This document shows, piece after piece, positions 1 to 6,320 of a stretch of 7,965 nt of DNA. The translations under genes and the position numbers were made by a program. Where the stretch lies: contig DHIZ01000099.1 of assembly GCA_002404055.1 (NCBI GenBank), positions 3,318 through 11,282 on the forward strand. Reading direction: 5' to 3'. Below the pieces are notes generated by a model, which saw only the letters and a list, made by a program, of their open reading frames with translations, was not told where the DNA came from and ran no database searches. The stretch comes from Chloroflexi bacterium UBA4733. GTDB lineage: Bacteria > Chloroflexota > UBA4733. How positions within the stretch are numbered: position 1 is the stretch's first letter; each line of letters begins with the position of its first letter.

Positions 1-73
1 CGGCAACGCTTCAGTATACCGTCCAGAGCGCCCTGATCCCCCCATCCTCCAGCTTGGCAATCGGGGACGTCAG

Positions 74-1123
74 TCAGGCGGTGAGGCGGTCGATCGCGCT
101 GAGTTCGTCCTTGCTGAACTCCAGGTTGTCCAGCGCTTTGACGTTCTCTTCGATCTGCTCCACCTTGGATGCGCCGATCAGGGCACTGGTAATGGCCGGA
201 AGTCGAAGGATCCAGGCAAGCGCCATTTGCGCCAGGCTCTGGCCGCGCGCCTCGGCAATAGCGTTTAAGGCGCGCAGTTTGTCCAGCCGGTCGGGCGTCA
301 GGCGCCGCCGGGCATTCTCTTCGCCCCACAGCAGCGCCGCCCGCGAGTCCGCCGGAATGTCGCCGGAGAGGTATTTGCTGGTCAGCATGCCGCTGGCCAG
401 CGGCACGAAGGCGATCACGCCAGTGCCGGAGCGCTCGGTCTGCGGCAGCAGATCCTTCTCGATGCCGCGGTTCAGCAGGTTGTAGGACGGCTGATGGATG
501 GTGATCGGCGCCCAGTCGTGGCGCTCGCAGATGCGAACTGCGTCGGCGAAATGGGCGCCACTGAAGCTGCTGACGCCGCCGTAGAGCACTTTGCCCTGAC
601 GAACCAGTTGATCCAACGCGCCGAGGCTTTCGTCCAGCGGCGTGGTAGTGTCCGGCCGGTGGAGGTAGAAGATATCGAAGTACTCCAGCCCGGTGCGCCT
701 CAGGCTCTGCTCACAACTCGCCACCAGATACTTCTTGGAAAGCCACTCACCATAGGGGCCCGGCCACATGCGGTAGCCGGCCTTGCTGCTGATGATCAGT
801 TCATCGCGCGGCAGGTCACGGCGGATGATCTCGCCGCAGACGATCTCCGAGTTGCCAGCCGGCTTTCCGTAGTTGTTGGCCAAATCAATGTGGGTGATGC
901 CCAGGTCAAAGGCGCGCAGCAGGCACTGGCGGGCCACTTCCGGTCCGCGATAGCCGCCGAACGTCTCCCAGCCGCCCAGCGAAATCGCCGGCAGCAGCAT
1001 GCCGCTACGCCCGCAGCGGCGGTACTGCATGTGATCGTAGCGGTCCTGGGCGAAATCGCCGACCTTGCCTCCGGCGATCCCGGTGGCCTCCAGGATCAAC
1101 TCACCCGACTCCGTTGTTGACAT
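74..1123 (-). CDS. Aldo/keto reductase, YghZ/Gpr (L-glyceraldehyde 3-phosphate reductase)-like
   Basis: This is a 349-residue cytosolic NADPH-dependent oxidoreductase of the aldo/keto reductase superfamily, a single TIM barrel. Seen: an N-terminal motif MQYRRCGRSGMLLPAISLGG (residues 32-51) typical of the family, and the catalytic tetrad D80 (THIDLANNYG), Y85, K114 (ISSKAGY) and H155 (FYLHRPD). The segment YRMWPGPYGEWLSKKYL and the C-terminal cofactor-binding region SALIGASKVEQIEENVKAL resemble E. coli YghZ/Gpr closely from memory. YghZ-type enzymes reduce L-glyceraldehyde 3-phosphate and other aldehydes such as methylglyoxal; the substrate here is not determined. The start is ATG at 1123, preceded by GGAG at 5-8 nt. 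A longer frame to 1249 exists, but its extra 42 residues look like translated leader. The stop is TGA at 74-76. The gene lies 134 nt downstream of the NYN gene on the same strand, so co-transcription is possible but unproven. Confidence 0.93.
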   Translation of the reverse strand: MSTTESGELILEATGIAGGKVGDFAQDRYDHMQYRRCGRSGMLLPAISLGGWETFGGYRGPEVARQCLLRAFDLGITHIDLANNYGKPAGNSEIVCGEIIRRDLPRDELIISSKAGYRMWPGPYGEWLSKKYLVASCEQSLRRTGLEYFDIFYLHRPDTTTPLDESLGALDQLVRQGKVLYGGVSSFSGAHFADAVRICERHDWAPITIHQPSYNLLNRGIEKDLLPQTERSGTGVIAFVPLASGMLTSKYLSGDIPADSRAALLWGEENARRRLTPDRLDKLRALNAIAEARGQSLAQMALAWILRLPAITSALIGASKVEQIEENVKALDNLEFSKDELSAIDRLTA

Positions 1124-1257
1124 GCCTTCTCCTTCCATAGCGACATAGCGCTGACACCCGAATCCGCTGCACCGGCCGAGTCGCTCGTTTGCCCCGCGCG
1201 GTCGGTAACACGAAAGTGGCGATGCCTCCGTGAACCATTTGATCCGCAAACGAACGC

Positions 1258-2472
1258 CTATGCGTTTGCCGTTCCCAGCGGGCGCGACAGGCGGATGCCT
1301 TCCATCGCCGACAGGTTGTAGAAGCGGTCACAAGCTTGCCGTAGCTCGTCGGAGGTGGCTTCCACGAACGATGCCACTTCCACGCGCACGCCGTTATCCG
1401 CACAGAAATCCAGCAGCGGCAGAAAATCCCCGTCGCCACTGCACAGCACGATGCACTCCACGGCCTTCGCCACGACCAGCCGGACCACATCCATGCAGAG
1501 GTCAAGATCCATGTCGGCCTTCTTGGCGCCGCTGGCGAAGGTCCGGTAGTTCTTGGTCGTCAGGCGGTAGCCCTGGGCCTTCACTGGCGTCAGGAACTGC
1601 TGATCGGCGGAGGGATCGGGGTCAGTGGGACTGTAGGCGTGAGCACGAATCAGGCGGCGACCGTTGAGGAGGCGCTCCAGCAGCCGGCCGAAGTCGATCC
1701 AGCGGTTGAGATAGCGCGCTGCATAGACCAGATTCGGCACATCGACAAAGACCCCGACGCGCTCCGCCGAGTTCTGGGTGCGCGACGCCGAGCTGTCACT
1801 GCCGCCGGTCTGACGGAGAGCCGCCAGGATGCGATCGGTGTTGCGTTGCTGAATCTCCTCGAAGCCGTGCAACAGGAGGGCCAGGTCGCCCTGCGGCTCG
1901 GCTCGCGCCGGCGCTGGGGAGCGGCTCGGCTCCACCTCGTCCAAGGCCGCCGCGCTGGGTACCCCCGGCGGTAACGAGGGGACGCGCGGTGAACGCTGCT
2001 GGACCTGGCGCTGGCCACCCTGGGGTGAGCGTGGCTGCTGTACGCTCTGCCCATAACTGCCCTGGCGCGGGCGCGGCGGCACGCCGACCTGGCTACCGGC
2101 TGACGGTACGCGCACCGCAGGCGGCGGTTGAGTCGGTGGCAGTTCCTGATCGAAGGAATTGACGCGCCCAGGGACCCCGGTACTCGCGGAAGTAAGCACG
2201 TCACGTGGGCTCACGCCGAAGCTTTCCACTTCCTGGGCCGCCAGGAGCTCGGGTTCGACCTCAATGACACTGTTCTCGTCTTGGGTGGACGGCTCAATCA
2301 CGTCGCCGGCATCGTCGCCGGCGGCCTCCTGGCGCTCTGCCGCGGTCGTTCGGCGGCCGCGCCTGCGGCGGGGACGGGCCGGGCGTGCCTCCTCCGTGTC
2401 GCCGCTTAGGCCGGCATTGTCAGTTGCTTGCTCTGCACCACTCTCTGGGCGCTCGTCCGATGGGTAAGACAA
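1258..2472 (-). CDS. NYN (LabA/DUF88, PIN-like) domain protein with long disordered N-terminus
   Basis: This 404-residue protein is a probable metal-dependent RNase of the NYN/PIN fold, acting in the cytosol; its RNA target is unknown. Residues 1-235 are low complexity: acidic at the start, a basic patch RPARPRRRRGRR (30-41), then a Pro/Gln/Ser-rich linker (110-190). A short helical segment (about 196-222, LALLLHGFEEIQQRNTDRIL) precedes the domain. The NYN domain spans about 237-385. It shows the expected acidic residues: D244 in VGVFVDVPNL with N247 nearby, D320/D322/D324 in KKADMDLDLCMD, and D347/D349 in CSGDGDFLPLL. This order matches LabA/DUF88 proteins, which typically are mostly the domain alone, so the 235-residue tail is a notable addition. 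The start is TTG at 2470-2472, chosen because AGGAG lies 7 nt upstream and no better start is visible. It follows the coiled-coil gene by 36 nt, suggesting one operon. The basic patch could bind RNA (inference). Confidence 0.88.
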   Translation of the reverse strand: MSYPSDERPESGAEQATDNAGLSGDTEEARPARPRRRRGRRTTAAERQEAAGDDAGDVIEPSTQDENSVIEVEPELLAAQEVESFGVSPRDVLTSASTGVPGRVNSFDQELPPTQPPPAVRVPSAGSQVGVPPRPRQGSYGQSVQQPRSPQGGQRQVQQRSPRVPSLPPGVPSAAALDEVEPSRSPAPARAEPQGDLALLLHGFEEIQQRNTDRILAALRQTGGSDSSASRTQNSAERVGVFVDVPNLVYAARYLNRWIDFGRLLERLLNGRRLIRAHAYSPTDPDPSADQQFLTPVKAQGYRLTTKNYRTFASGAKKADMDLDLCMDVVRLVVAKAVECIVLCSGDGDFLPLLDFCADNGVRVEVASFVEATSDELRQACDRFYNLSAMEGIRLSRPLGTANA

Positions 2473-2479
2473 AAAGGGA

Positions 2480-2484
2480 CTCCT
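2480..2484 (-). promoter_or_regulatory. Ribosome binding site for the TTG-started NYN gene
   Basis: On the minus strand AGGAG is followed by the 7-nt spacer TCCCTTT and then TTG. This is near-optimal Shine-Dalgarno spacing and is what supports the non-ATG start. Confidence 0.65.
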
Positions 2485-2508
2485 CTCACTTCCGGGTAGC
2501 GCCGTGCG

Positions 2509-3039
2509 CTACTCGGTAGCAATATCGCCCTCCTGCAACACCGCTTGAATTCGGTTGAGCCGCTCGCGAAGCGCCAGAAGCACCTGTCCGGCGTACTGGT
2601 CGGCCTCGGCCTCGACTTCGCGCGCCTGGCGCTCAGCGTCGTCCAGAAGTTCGCGCCCCCGGCGGGCTGACCGCTCGGCCAGGCCCCCGTCCGCCAGCAT
2701 CGCAGCGGCCTGGGCCGTCGCTTCGGCGACAATGCGCGCGGCTTCCTGCTGCGACTCATCCATGATCTGATCCCGGTGGCGCACGATAGCGCGCGCCTGC
2801 CGGATGCCGGCCTGGCCGGAGGTGCGGATCTGATCGAGGATGGTATACAGCGCCTCTTCGTCGACGAGCAACCGACCGGTCATCGGGACGCGGCCGGCGT
2901 TCGTCAGGGCATGCTCCAACCGATCCAAGAGGGTCAGGAGGTCGTTACTTTCTTCTGCCGGGGCTTGCTCGGAGGATTCATCATCCAAATACGCTTCTTC
3001 CTCCTCGGCGGGACTGCGGCGCCCAATGAGTCTCATCAT
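2509..3039 (-). CDS. Acidic coiled-coil protein (ATP synthase subunit B/DivIVA-like helical family), function unknown
   Basis: This soluble 176-residue protein has no visible signal peptide or membrane segment. Residues 10-32 are a highly acidic, probably disordered stretch. Residues 33-75 form a conserved-looking block, NDLLTLLDRLEHALTNAG followed by GRLLVDEEALYTILDQIRTS. Residues 76-170 are Ala/Glu/Arg-rich helix with heptad character (QARAIVRHRDQI, EAARIVAEATAQAAAML, ERQAREVEAEADQYA, LALRERLNRIQAVLQ). I recall similar proteins in Chloroflexota and some Gram-positives, usually labelled ATPase-like or vacuolar ATPase subunit H-like with no established function. A structural or scaffolding role at the membrane or division site is only a guess. 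The start is the first of two tandem ATG codons (3037-3039), with AGGAG 10 nt upstream. A frame running on to 3246 adds low-complexity residues that look like leader. It is the first gene of a likely operon with the NYN gene and divergent from cca. Confidence 0.82.
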   Translation of the reverse strand: MMRLIGRRSPAEEEEAYLDDESSEQAPAEESNDLLTLLDRLEHALTNAGRVPMTGRLLVDEEALYTILDQIRTSGQAGIRQARAIVRHRDQIMDESQQEAARIVAEATAQAAAMLADGGLAERSARRGRELLDDAERQAREVEAEADQYAGQVLLALRERLNRIQAVLQEGDIATE

Positions 3040-3254
3040 CGCCGCCACTCTCCTGCCTGGCATCCTGCAACCAGCGCGTCTGCCGCCCGGTATGACCATT
3101 GTACGTGGCTCAGTGTCCCGCGCGGTAGCCGTTCCTACCCGCACCGCCACCGATGCCGCCGGACGCTGGGACCATCGGCCTATCCGATACACTACAAGGT
3201 TGGGCCGCCGCCGGGGCTGCGTCGGCAGGAACGACAGAACGAGCAAACGGGACG
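3040..3254. other. Divergent intergenic region between the coiled-coil gene and cca
   Basis: This 215-nt region must hold the promoters for both directions, but no convincing consensus promoter pair was found. On the minus strand a TACAAT hexamer (3098-3103) could be a -10 element about 60 nt before the coiled-coil start, but no good -35 sits 16-18 nt upstream of it. On the plus strand TACACT (3188-3193) is a weaker -10 candidate for cca. Both reading frames entering this region translate to low-complexity residues, which supports its being non-coding. No hairpin terminator or riboswitch was recognised. Confidence 0.5.
3098..3103 (-). promoter_or_regulatory. Possible -10 element for the coiled-coil/NYN operon
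   Basis: TACAAT on the minus strand matches five of six bases of TATAAT and stands out in GC-rich surroundings. It lies at a reasonable distance from the start at 3039. There is no recognisable -35 hexamer, so this is a weak call. Confidence 0.25.
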
Positions 3255-4697
3255 ATGGCCGCAGAGCAGCAGGAGATCAACCTTGACGCGCTGGGCGAGC
3301 GGGTCCGTTCGGTTGCCTTACAGCAGGCAGCACTGCGCCGCCTGGAGGCGCAGTTCCGGCGCCACGGCCGCCGCCTGTACCTCGTTGGCGGCTACCTGCG
3401 CGACCTGCTGCTGGAATCGGCGCTTACAGACAAAGATGTCGACCTCGCCACGGACGCCGCGCCCGACGCGACGCTGACGATCGTTCGCCATCTGGGCTGG
3501 CCCACCTACGAAGTCGGCAAGCGCTTCGGCACGATCGGCCTGAGCACCGAAACGGGAACTATCGAGGTCACGACCTTCCGCAAGGATGTCTACCGCGCTG
3601 ACGACCGTCACCCGGAGGTCACCTTCGGCGACGACATCCTGGAAGACTTGATCCGGCGAGACCTCACCATCAACTCCCTGGCGGTCAACTTGACCGACGG
3701 TCCCCTGCTTGACCCGGCCGGCGGCATCCGCGATCTGCGCCGGCAGCGCATCCGCATCACCGGTGACCCGGCACAGCGCTTTGCCGAAGATCCCTTGCGG
3801 CTCATGCGCGTCGTGCGTTTTGCCGCCCAACTCGGCTTCCAACTCGACGACGGCACCGAAGCGGCAGTGCGCCGGACGGCCGCCAGTCTGGCCATTGTCT
3901 CCCGCGAGCGTATCCGCGACGAGCTAGACAAAATTCTGCTCTCACCACGCGTCGCCTTTGGCCTGCGCCTGCTGGTGGAACTGGACCTGATGGCCCAGAT
4001 CGCCCCGCCGGTGGACGTTATGAAGCGGTTCACCGACGAAGGCAAGCAGCGTTTCAAGAACCTGCTCACCCACACGCTGCGCGTCGTGGAGAACACACCG
4101 CCGGACCTTACGCTGCGCCTGGCGGCCCTGCTCCACGATGTCGGCAAGCCGCGCACGCTCAGCGTCACCAACGGTCAGGTCCACTTCTTCGAGCACGAAC
4201 GGGTCGGCGCCGGCATCGCCCGCGACATCCTGGCCAGCCTGCGCTATGACACCGCCACGACCAAAGAGGTGCTGGCCCTGATCGCATTCCACATGCGACC
4301 GGCCTCCGACACCGACACCTGGACCGACAGCGCGATCCGCCGCTTTGTCCGCGAGATTGGCGAGGAGCGGATCGAGCGCCTCTTCGACCTGGCGCGGGCC
4401 GATGTCACCAGTTCCAACCCCCGCAAGGTCAGCGGCCACATGCTACGCCTGGAACGCCTGATCGAGCGCTGCCGCCAGGCCATCGCCGAGATGCACGAAG
4501 TAAAGCCGGAAAGCCCCCTCGATGGCGAAGCGATCATGGCGCTGACGGGGATCAAGCCGGGCCCGGCCATCGGCCAGATCAAGACCTGCCTGCTGAATCT
4601 GGTGCTCGACGGGGAGCTCGCGGCAGACGACGCTGCCGGGGCGGAGCTACGGATGCGTGCGTTTATGACTGAACAGCGCATCGAAAGCCCGCACTAA
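3255..4697 (+). CDS. cca: CCA-adding tRNA nucleotidyltransferase / poly(A) polymerase family protein with HD domain
   Basis: This 480-residue cytosolic enzyme would add or repair the 3' CCA end of tRNAs using CTP and ATP. Class II nucleotidyltransferase motifs appear in order: LYLVGGYLRDLLL (VGG at 44-46), the metal-binding pair D61/D63 in DKDVDLATDA, RRDLTINSLAVN (134-145), DPAGGIRDLRRQRIR, and the nucleotide-selection region RFAEDPLRLMRVVRFAAQLGF (EDPLR at 178-182). A C-terminal HD phosphohydrolase domain follows, with H294/D295 in LLHDVGKPRT, HE at 314-315 and a further His in LIAFHM. HD-containing members can also have phosphatase or phosphodiesterase activity. I cannot tell from sequence whether this one adds CCA, adds only A, or shares the job with a second enzyme. 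ATG 3255 is preferred although no clear Shine-Dalgarno precedes it. An in-frame ATG at 3153 would add 34 low-complexity residues. It is divergent from the coiled-coil/NYN operon, and its stop overlaps the convergent zinc-ribbon stop. Confidence 0.92.
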   Translation: MAAEQQEINLDALGERVRSVALQQAALRRLEAQFRRHGRRLYLVGGYLRDLLLESALTDKDVDLATDAAPDATLTIVRHLGWPTYEVGKRFGTIGLSTETGTIEVTTFRKDVYRADDRHPEVTFGDDILEDLIRRDLTINSLAVNLTDGPLLDPAGGIRDLRRQRIRITGDPAQRFAEDPLRLMRVVRFAAQLGFQLDDGTEAAVRRTAASLAIVSRERIRDELDKILLSPRVAFGLRLLVELDLMAQIAPPVDVMKRFTDEGKQRFKNLLTHTLRVVENTPPDLTLRLAALLHDVGKPRTLSVTNGQVHFFEHERVGAGIARDILASLRYDTATTKEVLALIAFHMRPASDTDTWTDSAIRRFVREIGEERIERLFDLARADVTSSNPRKVSGHMLRLERLIERCRQAIAEMHEVKPESPLDGEAIMALTGIKPGPAIGQIKTCLLNLVLDGELAADDAAGAELRMRAFMTEQRIESPH

Positions 4698-4924
4698 CGA
4701 CGGCCCTCCTCCAGGCGGTCGGGCGCTTCGACGAAGCCGCAGGTGGGGCAGCGGAACTGCACACGCTCAGCGTCCAGCACCCTGGCCTGCAGGGCGTCCT
4801 GGCAGTAGGGGCAAGCGAGGTGGCCAGCGGCCGTTTGGCGCAGGAGAGCGGCGAGGCGGGGGGTGGGTGTCGGTCGCACCGGGTGGGTCCTCTCTTCCAC
4901 TCTGGCCTCCTCCGCCATCGCCAT
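4694..4924 (-). CDS. Small zinc-ribbon protein, function unknown
   Basis: This protein of about 76 residues has two CxxC knuckles, C38/C41 (ACPYCQDAL) and C59/C62 (RCPTCGFVE). The 17-residue spacing between them is typical of a zinc ribbon that binds one Zn(II). The N-terminus (1-30) is charged and Pro/Thr-rich, with a short predicted helix RLAALLRQ. No enzymatic motif is present; a role as a protein- or nucleic-acid-binding module is the most that can be said. The start is uncertain. GTG 4933 overlaps the sulfatase stop by 4 nt. ATG 4924 and ATG 4918 lie just downstream, with GAGAG close to both. GTG 4900 has the strongest Shine-Dalgarno (AGGAGG, 5 nt spacer) and would give 68 residues; all four keep both knuckles. 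It is last in the sulfatase operon. Its stop TAG (4694-4696) overlaps the cca TAA (4695-4697) tail to tail. Confidence 0.72.
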   Translation of the reverse strand: MAMAEEARVEERTHPVRPTPTPRLAALLRQTAAGHLACPYCQDALQARVLDAERVQFRCPTCGFVEAPDRLEEGRR

Positions 4925-4929
4925 TACTC

Positions 4930-6291
4930 TCACATCAGTCGCCGCGTCAACTTCCGTTGCATCTCGCCTACCAGCTCCGGCCGGCGCGGCGCCAGGTTGA
5001 CCAGCTCATTTGGATCTTCCCGCAGGTCGTAGAGTTCCGGCAGGTCGTTCTGGTTGTAGACGTACTTGTAGTCGCGGTCGCGCAGCGAGCGGCAGTTGTC
5101 GAGCTGGCTAATCGTTACCTGGCGATGGTTGGCCGCCGGGTCGCGCAGCAGTGAGAGCAGGGAACGAGCATCCAGTTCCGGGCGCGGCGCCACACCGGCC
5201 AGCTCTTGCAGCGTTGGGTTGATGTCGGCGAGCTCCACCAGCGCGTCGCTCACGGCGGGGGCAATGTCGGGTCCGCTGACGATGAGCGGCACACGCAGCG
5301 CCGCCTCGTAGTGAACGCTCTTCTGGTAGAGGCCGTGGTCACCCAGCATCTCCCCGTGGTCGGAACAGTAGAGGACGTAGGTGTTCTCGGCCTGCCCACG
5401 CTCTTGTAGCGTCGCCAAAATTTGCCCGATCTGGTCGTCGATCAACTCCAGCGATGCCGTGTACTGGCGGCGCACGACGGCCACCTCCTCTGGCGTCGCT
5501 CCGGCCATACGCCTGGCCTTCTGGCGTTGCCAACCCGGCTTGCCTTCCATGCTGTCCGCCAGAGCGGGCGGCATCGGCGCATCGCGGAAATGGTCTGCGA
5601 AGGCGGTCGGCGGGTCCCACGGATCGTGGGGGCCGACGAAACTGACGAACAGGTGCCAGGGTGATTCCTGATCGGCGACGTCGCGCAGCCACTCGCACGA
5701 CCGCCGGCCGATATAGCTATCCTCGCACTCCTCTGCCGGCAGCACGGAATCGGCGGCGTACCAGACCGGCAGCTCGCGCGTACGGCGGCGGTAATCGGCA
5801 CAGAATGCAGCAAAGCTGCCCTGTTGCAGGAGGTACTGGTTGTAGGGACCGTTGGGGCGCGGCCCCTGCCCGGCGTGCATCTTGCCCTCGCACTCCACCG
5901 GGTCCGTAAAGCCATAGCGATAGGTGATCGGCAGATTGCCGTTACGACCGTTGTACGGGTCGGGCTTGTGCAGGTCCAGCTTGCCGACGAAGCCGACACG
6001 GTAGCCGTTATCGCGCAGCGCCTGATAGTAGGTCGGCGTGGTAGGAGGCAAGAAAGCGGCGTTGCTGAGGGCGCCGACGCGGTGCGGCTGCAGCCCGGAT
6101 GCCAGACTGACGCGCGAGGGCGCGCAGACAGGGCTGTTGCAGGTTGTCTGGCTGAAGCGGATGCCGCCGGCAGCCAGGCGGTCAATGTTGGGCGTGCGCG
6201 TCCAATCGGCGCCGGCTGCGCCGTACCAGTCGAAACGATGCTGATCGGCCATGAGCAGGAGCAAGTTCGGGCGGTTCGGACGATCCGGCAT
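4930..6291 (-). CDS. Sulfatase (formylglycine-dependent, alkaline phosphatase superfamily)
   Basis: This 453-residue hydrolase of sulfate esters is of usual family length. Seen: LLLMADQHRFD (metal ligand D16, with Gln where many have a second Asp), TPNIDRLAAGGIRF, and the signature CNSPVCAPSRVSLASG. In the last, C56 of CAPSR is the residue converted to formylglycine and R60 is the conserved Arg. Further candidate active-site residues are K103 in VGKLDLH, H221 in GPHDPWDPP, D310/H311 in CSDHGEMLGDHG and K323 in YQKSVHYE. The C-terminal block PELYDLREDPNELVNLA is typical. The common GK-x-H motif is altered: Asp stands where His is usual, and a His comes two residues later. No signal peptide is visible, so it is probably cytosolic. 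The maturase (FGE or anSME) must be encoded elsewhere. ATG 6291 has AAAGG 7 nt upstream. It lies 29 nt after the solute-binding gene, suggesting desulfation of an imported substrate. Phosphonate or phosphodiester substrates are alternatives within the superfamily. Confidence 0.93.
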   Translation of the reverse strand: MPDRPNRPNLLLLMADQHRFDWYGAAGADWTRTPNIDRLAAGGIRFSQTTCNSPVCAPSRVSLASGLQPHRVGALSNAAFLPPTTPTYYQALRDNGYRVGFVGKLDLHKPDPYNGRNGNLPITYRYGFTDPVECEGKMHAGQGPRPNGPYNQYLLQQGSFAAFCADYRRRTRELPVWYAADSVLPAEECEDSYIGRRSCEWLRDVADQESPWHLFVSFVGPHDPWDPPTAFADHFRDAPMPPALADSMEGKPGWQRQKARRMAGATPEEVAVVRRQYTASLELIDDQIGQILATLQERGQAENTYVLYCSDHGEMLGDHGLYQKSVHYEAALRVPLIVSGPDIAPAVSDALVELADINPTLQELAGVAPRPELDARSLLSLLRDPAANHRQVTISQLDNCRSLRDRDYKYVYNQNDLPELYDLREDPNELVNLAPRRPELVGEMQRKLTRRLM

Positions 6292-6298
6292 AGTCAGA

Positions 6299-6303
6299 CC
6301 TTT
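6299..6303 (-). promoter_or_regulatory. Ribosome binding site of the sulfatase gene
   Basis: Minus-strand AAAGG is followed by the 7-nt spacer TCTGACT and ATG. It lies in the 29-nt gap after the solute-binding gene, which leaves little room for a separate promoter or terminator and supports co-transcription. Confidence 0.55.
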
Positions 6304-6320
6304 CTCTAGAATTTAAGTGC

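Noticed and set aside
1..73. Possible gene fragment at the left edge
   Set aside because: Several frames are briefly open, but none has a convincing start with spacing or a recognisable sequence in 73 nt. It is left as unannotated sequence downstream of the aldo/keto reductase.
494..1120. Plus-strand 208-codon open frame opposite the aldo/keto reductase
   Set aside because: It lies wholly antisense to a gene with an intact catalytic tetrad, and its Ala/Val/Arg-rich translation matches no family. It is a shadow of high-GC codon bias.
3153..3254. N-terminal extension of cca from ATG 3153
   Set aside because: The 34 extra residues are Ala/Gly-rich and low complexity, and precede the normal class II N-terminus. 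They lie in the likely promoter region.
3318..4439. Minus-strand open frames opposite cca
   Set aside because: They overlap the conserved nucleotidyltransferase and HD motifs of cca and have no coherent protein features.
5824..6309. Plus-strand 161-codon open frame opposite the sulfatase
   Set aside because: It is antisense to the sulfatase signature region and shows no recognisable domain.
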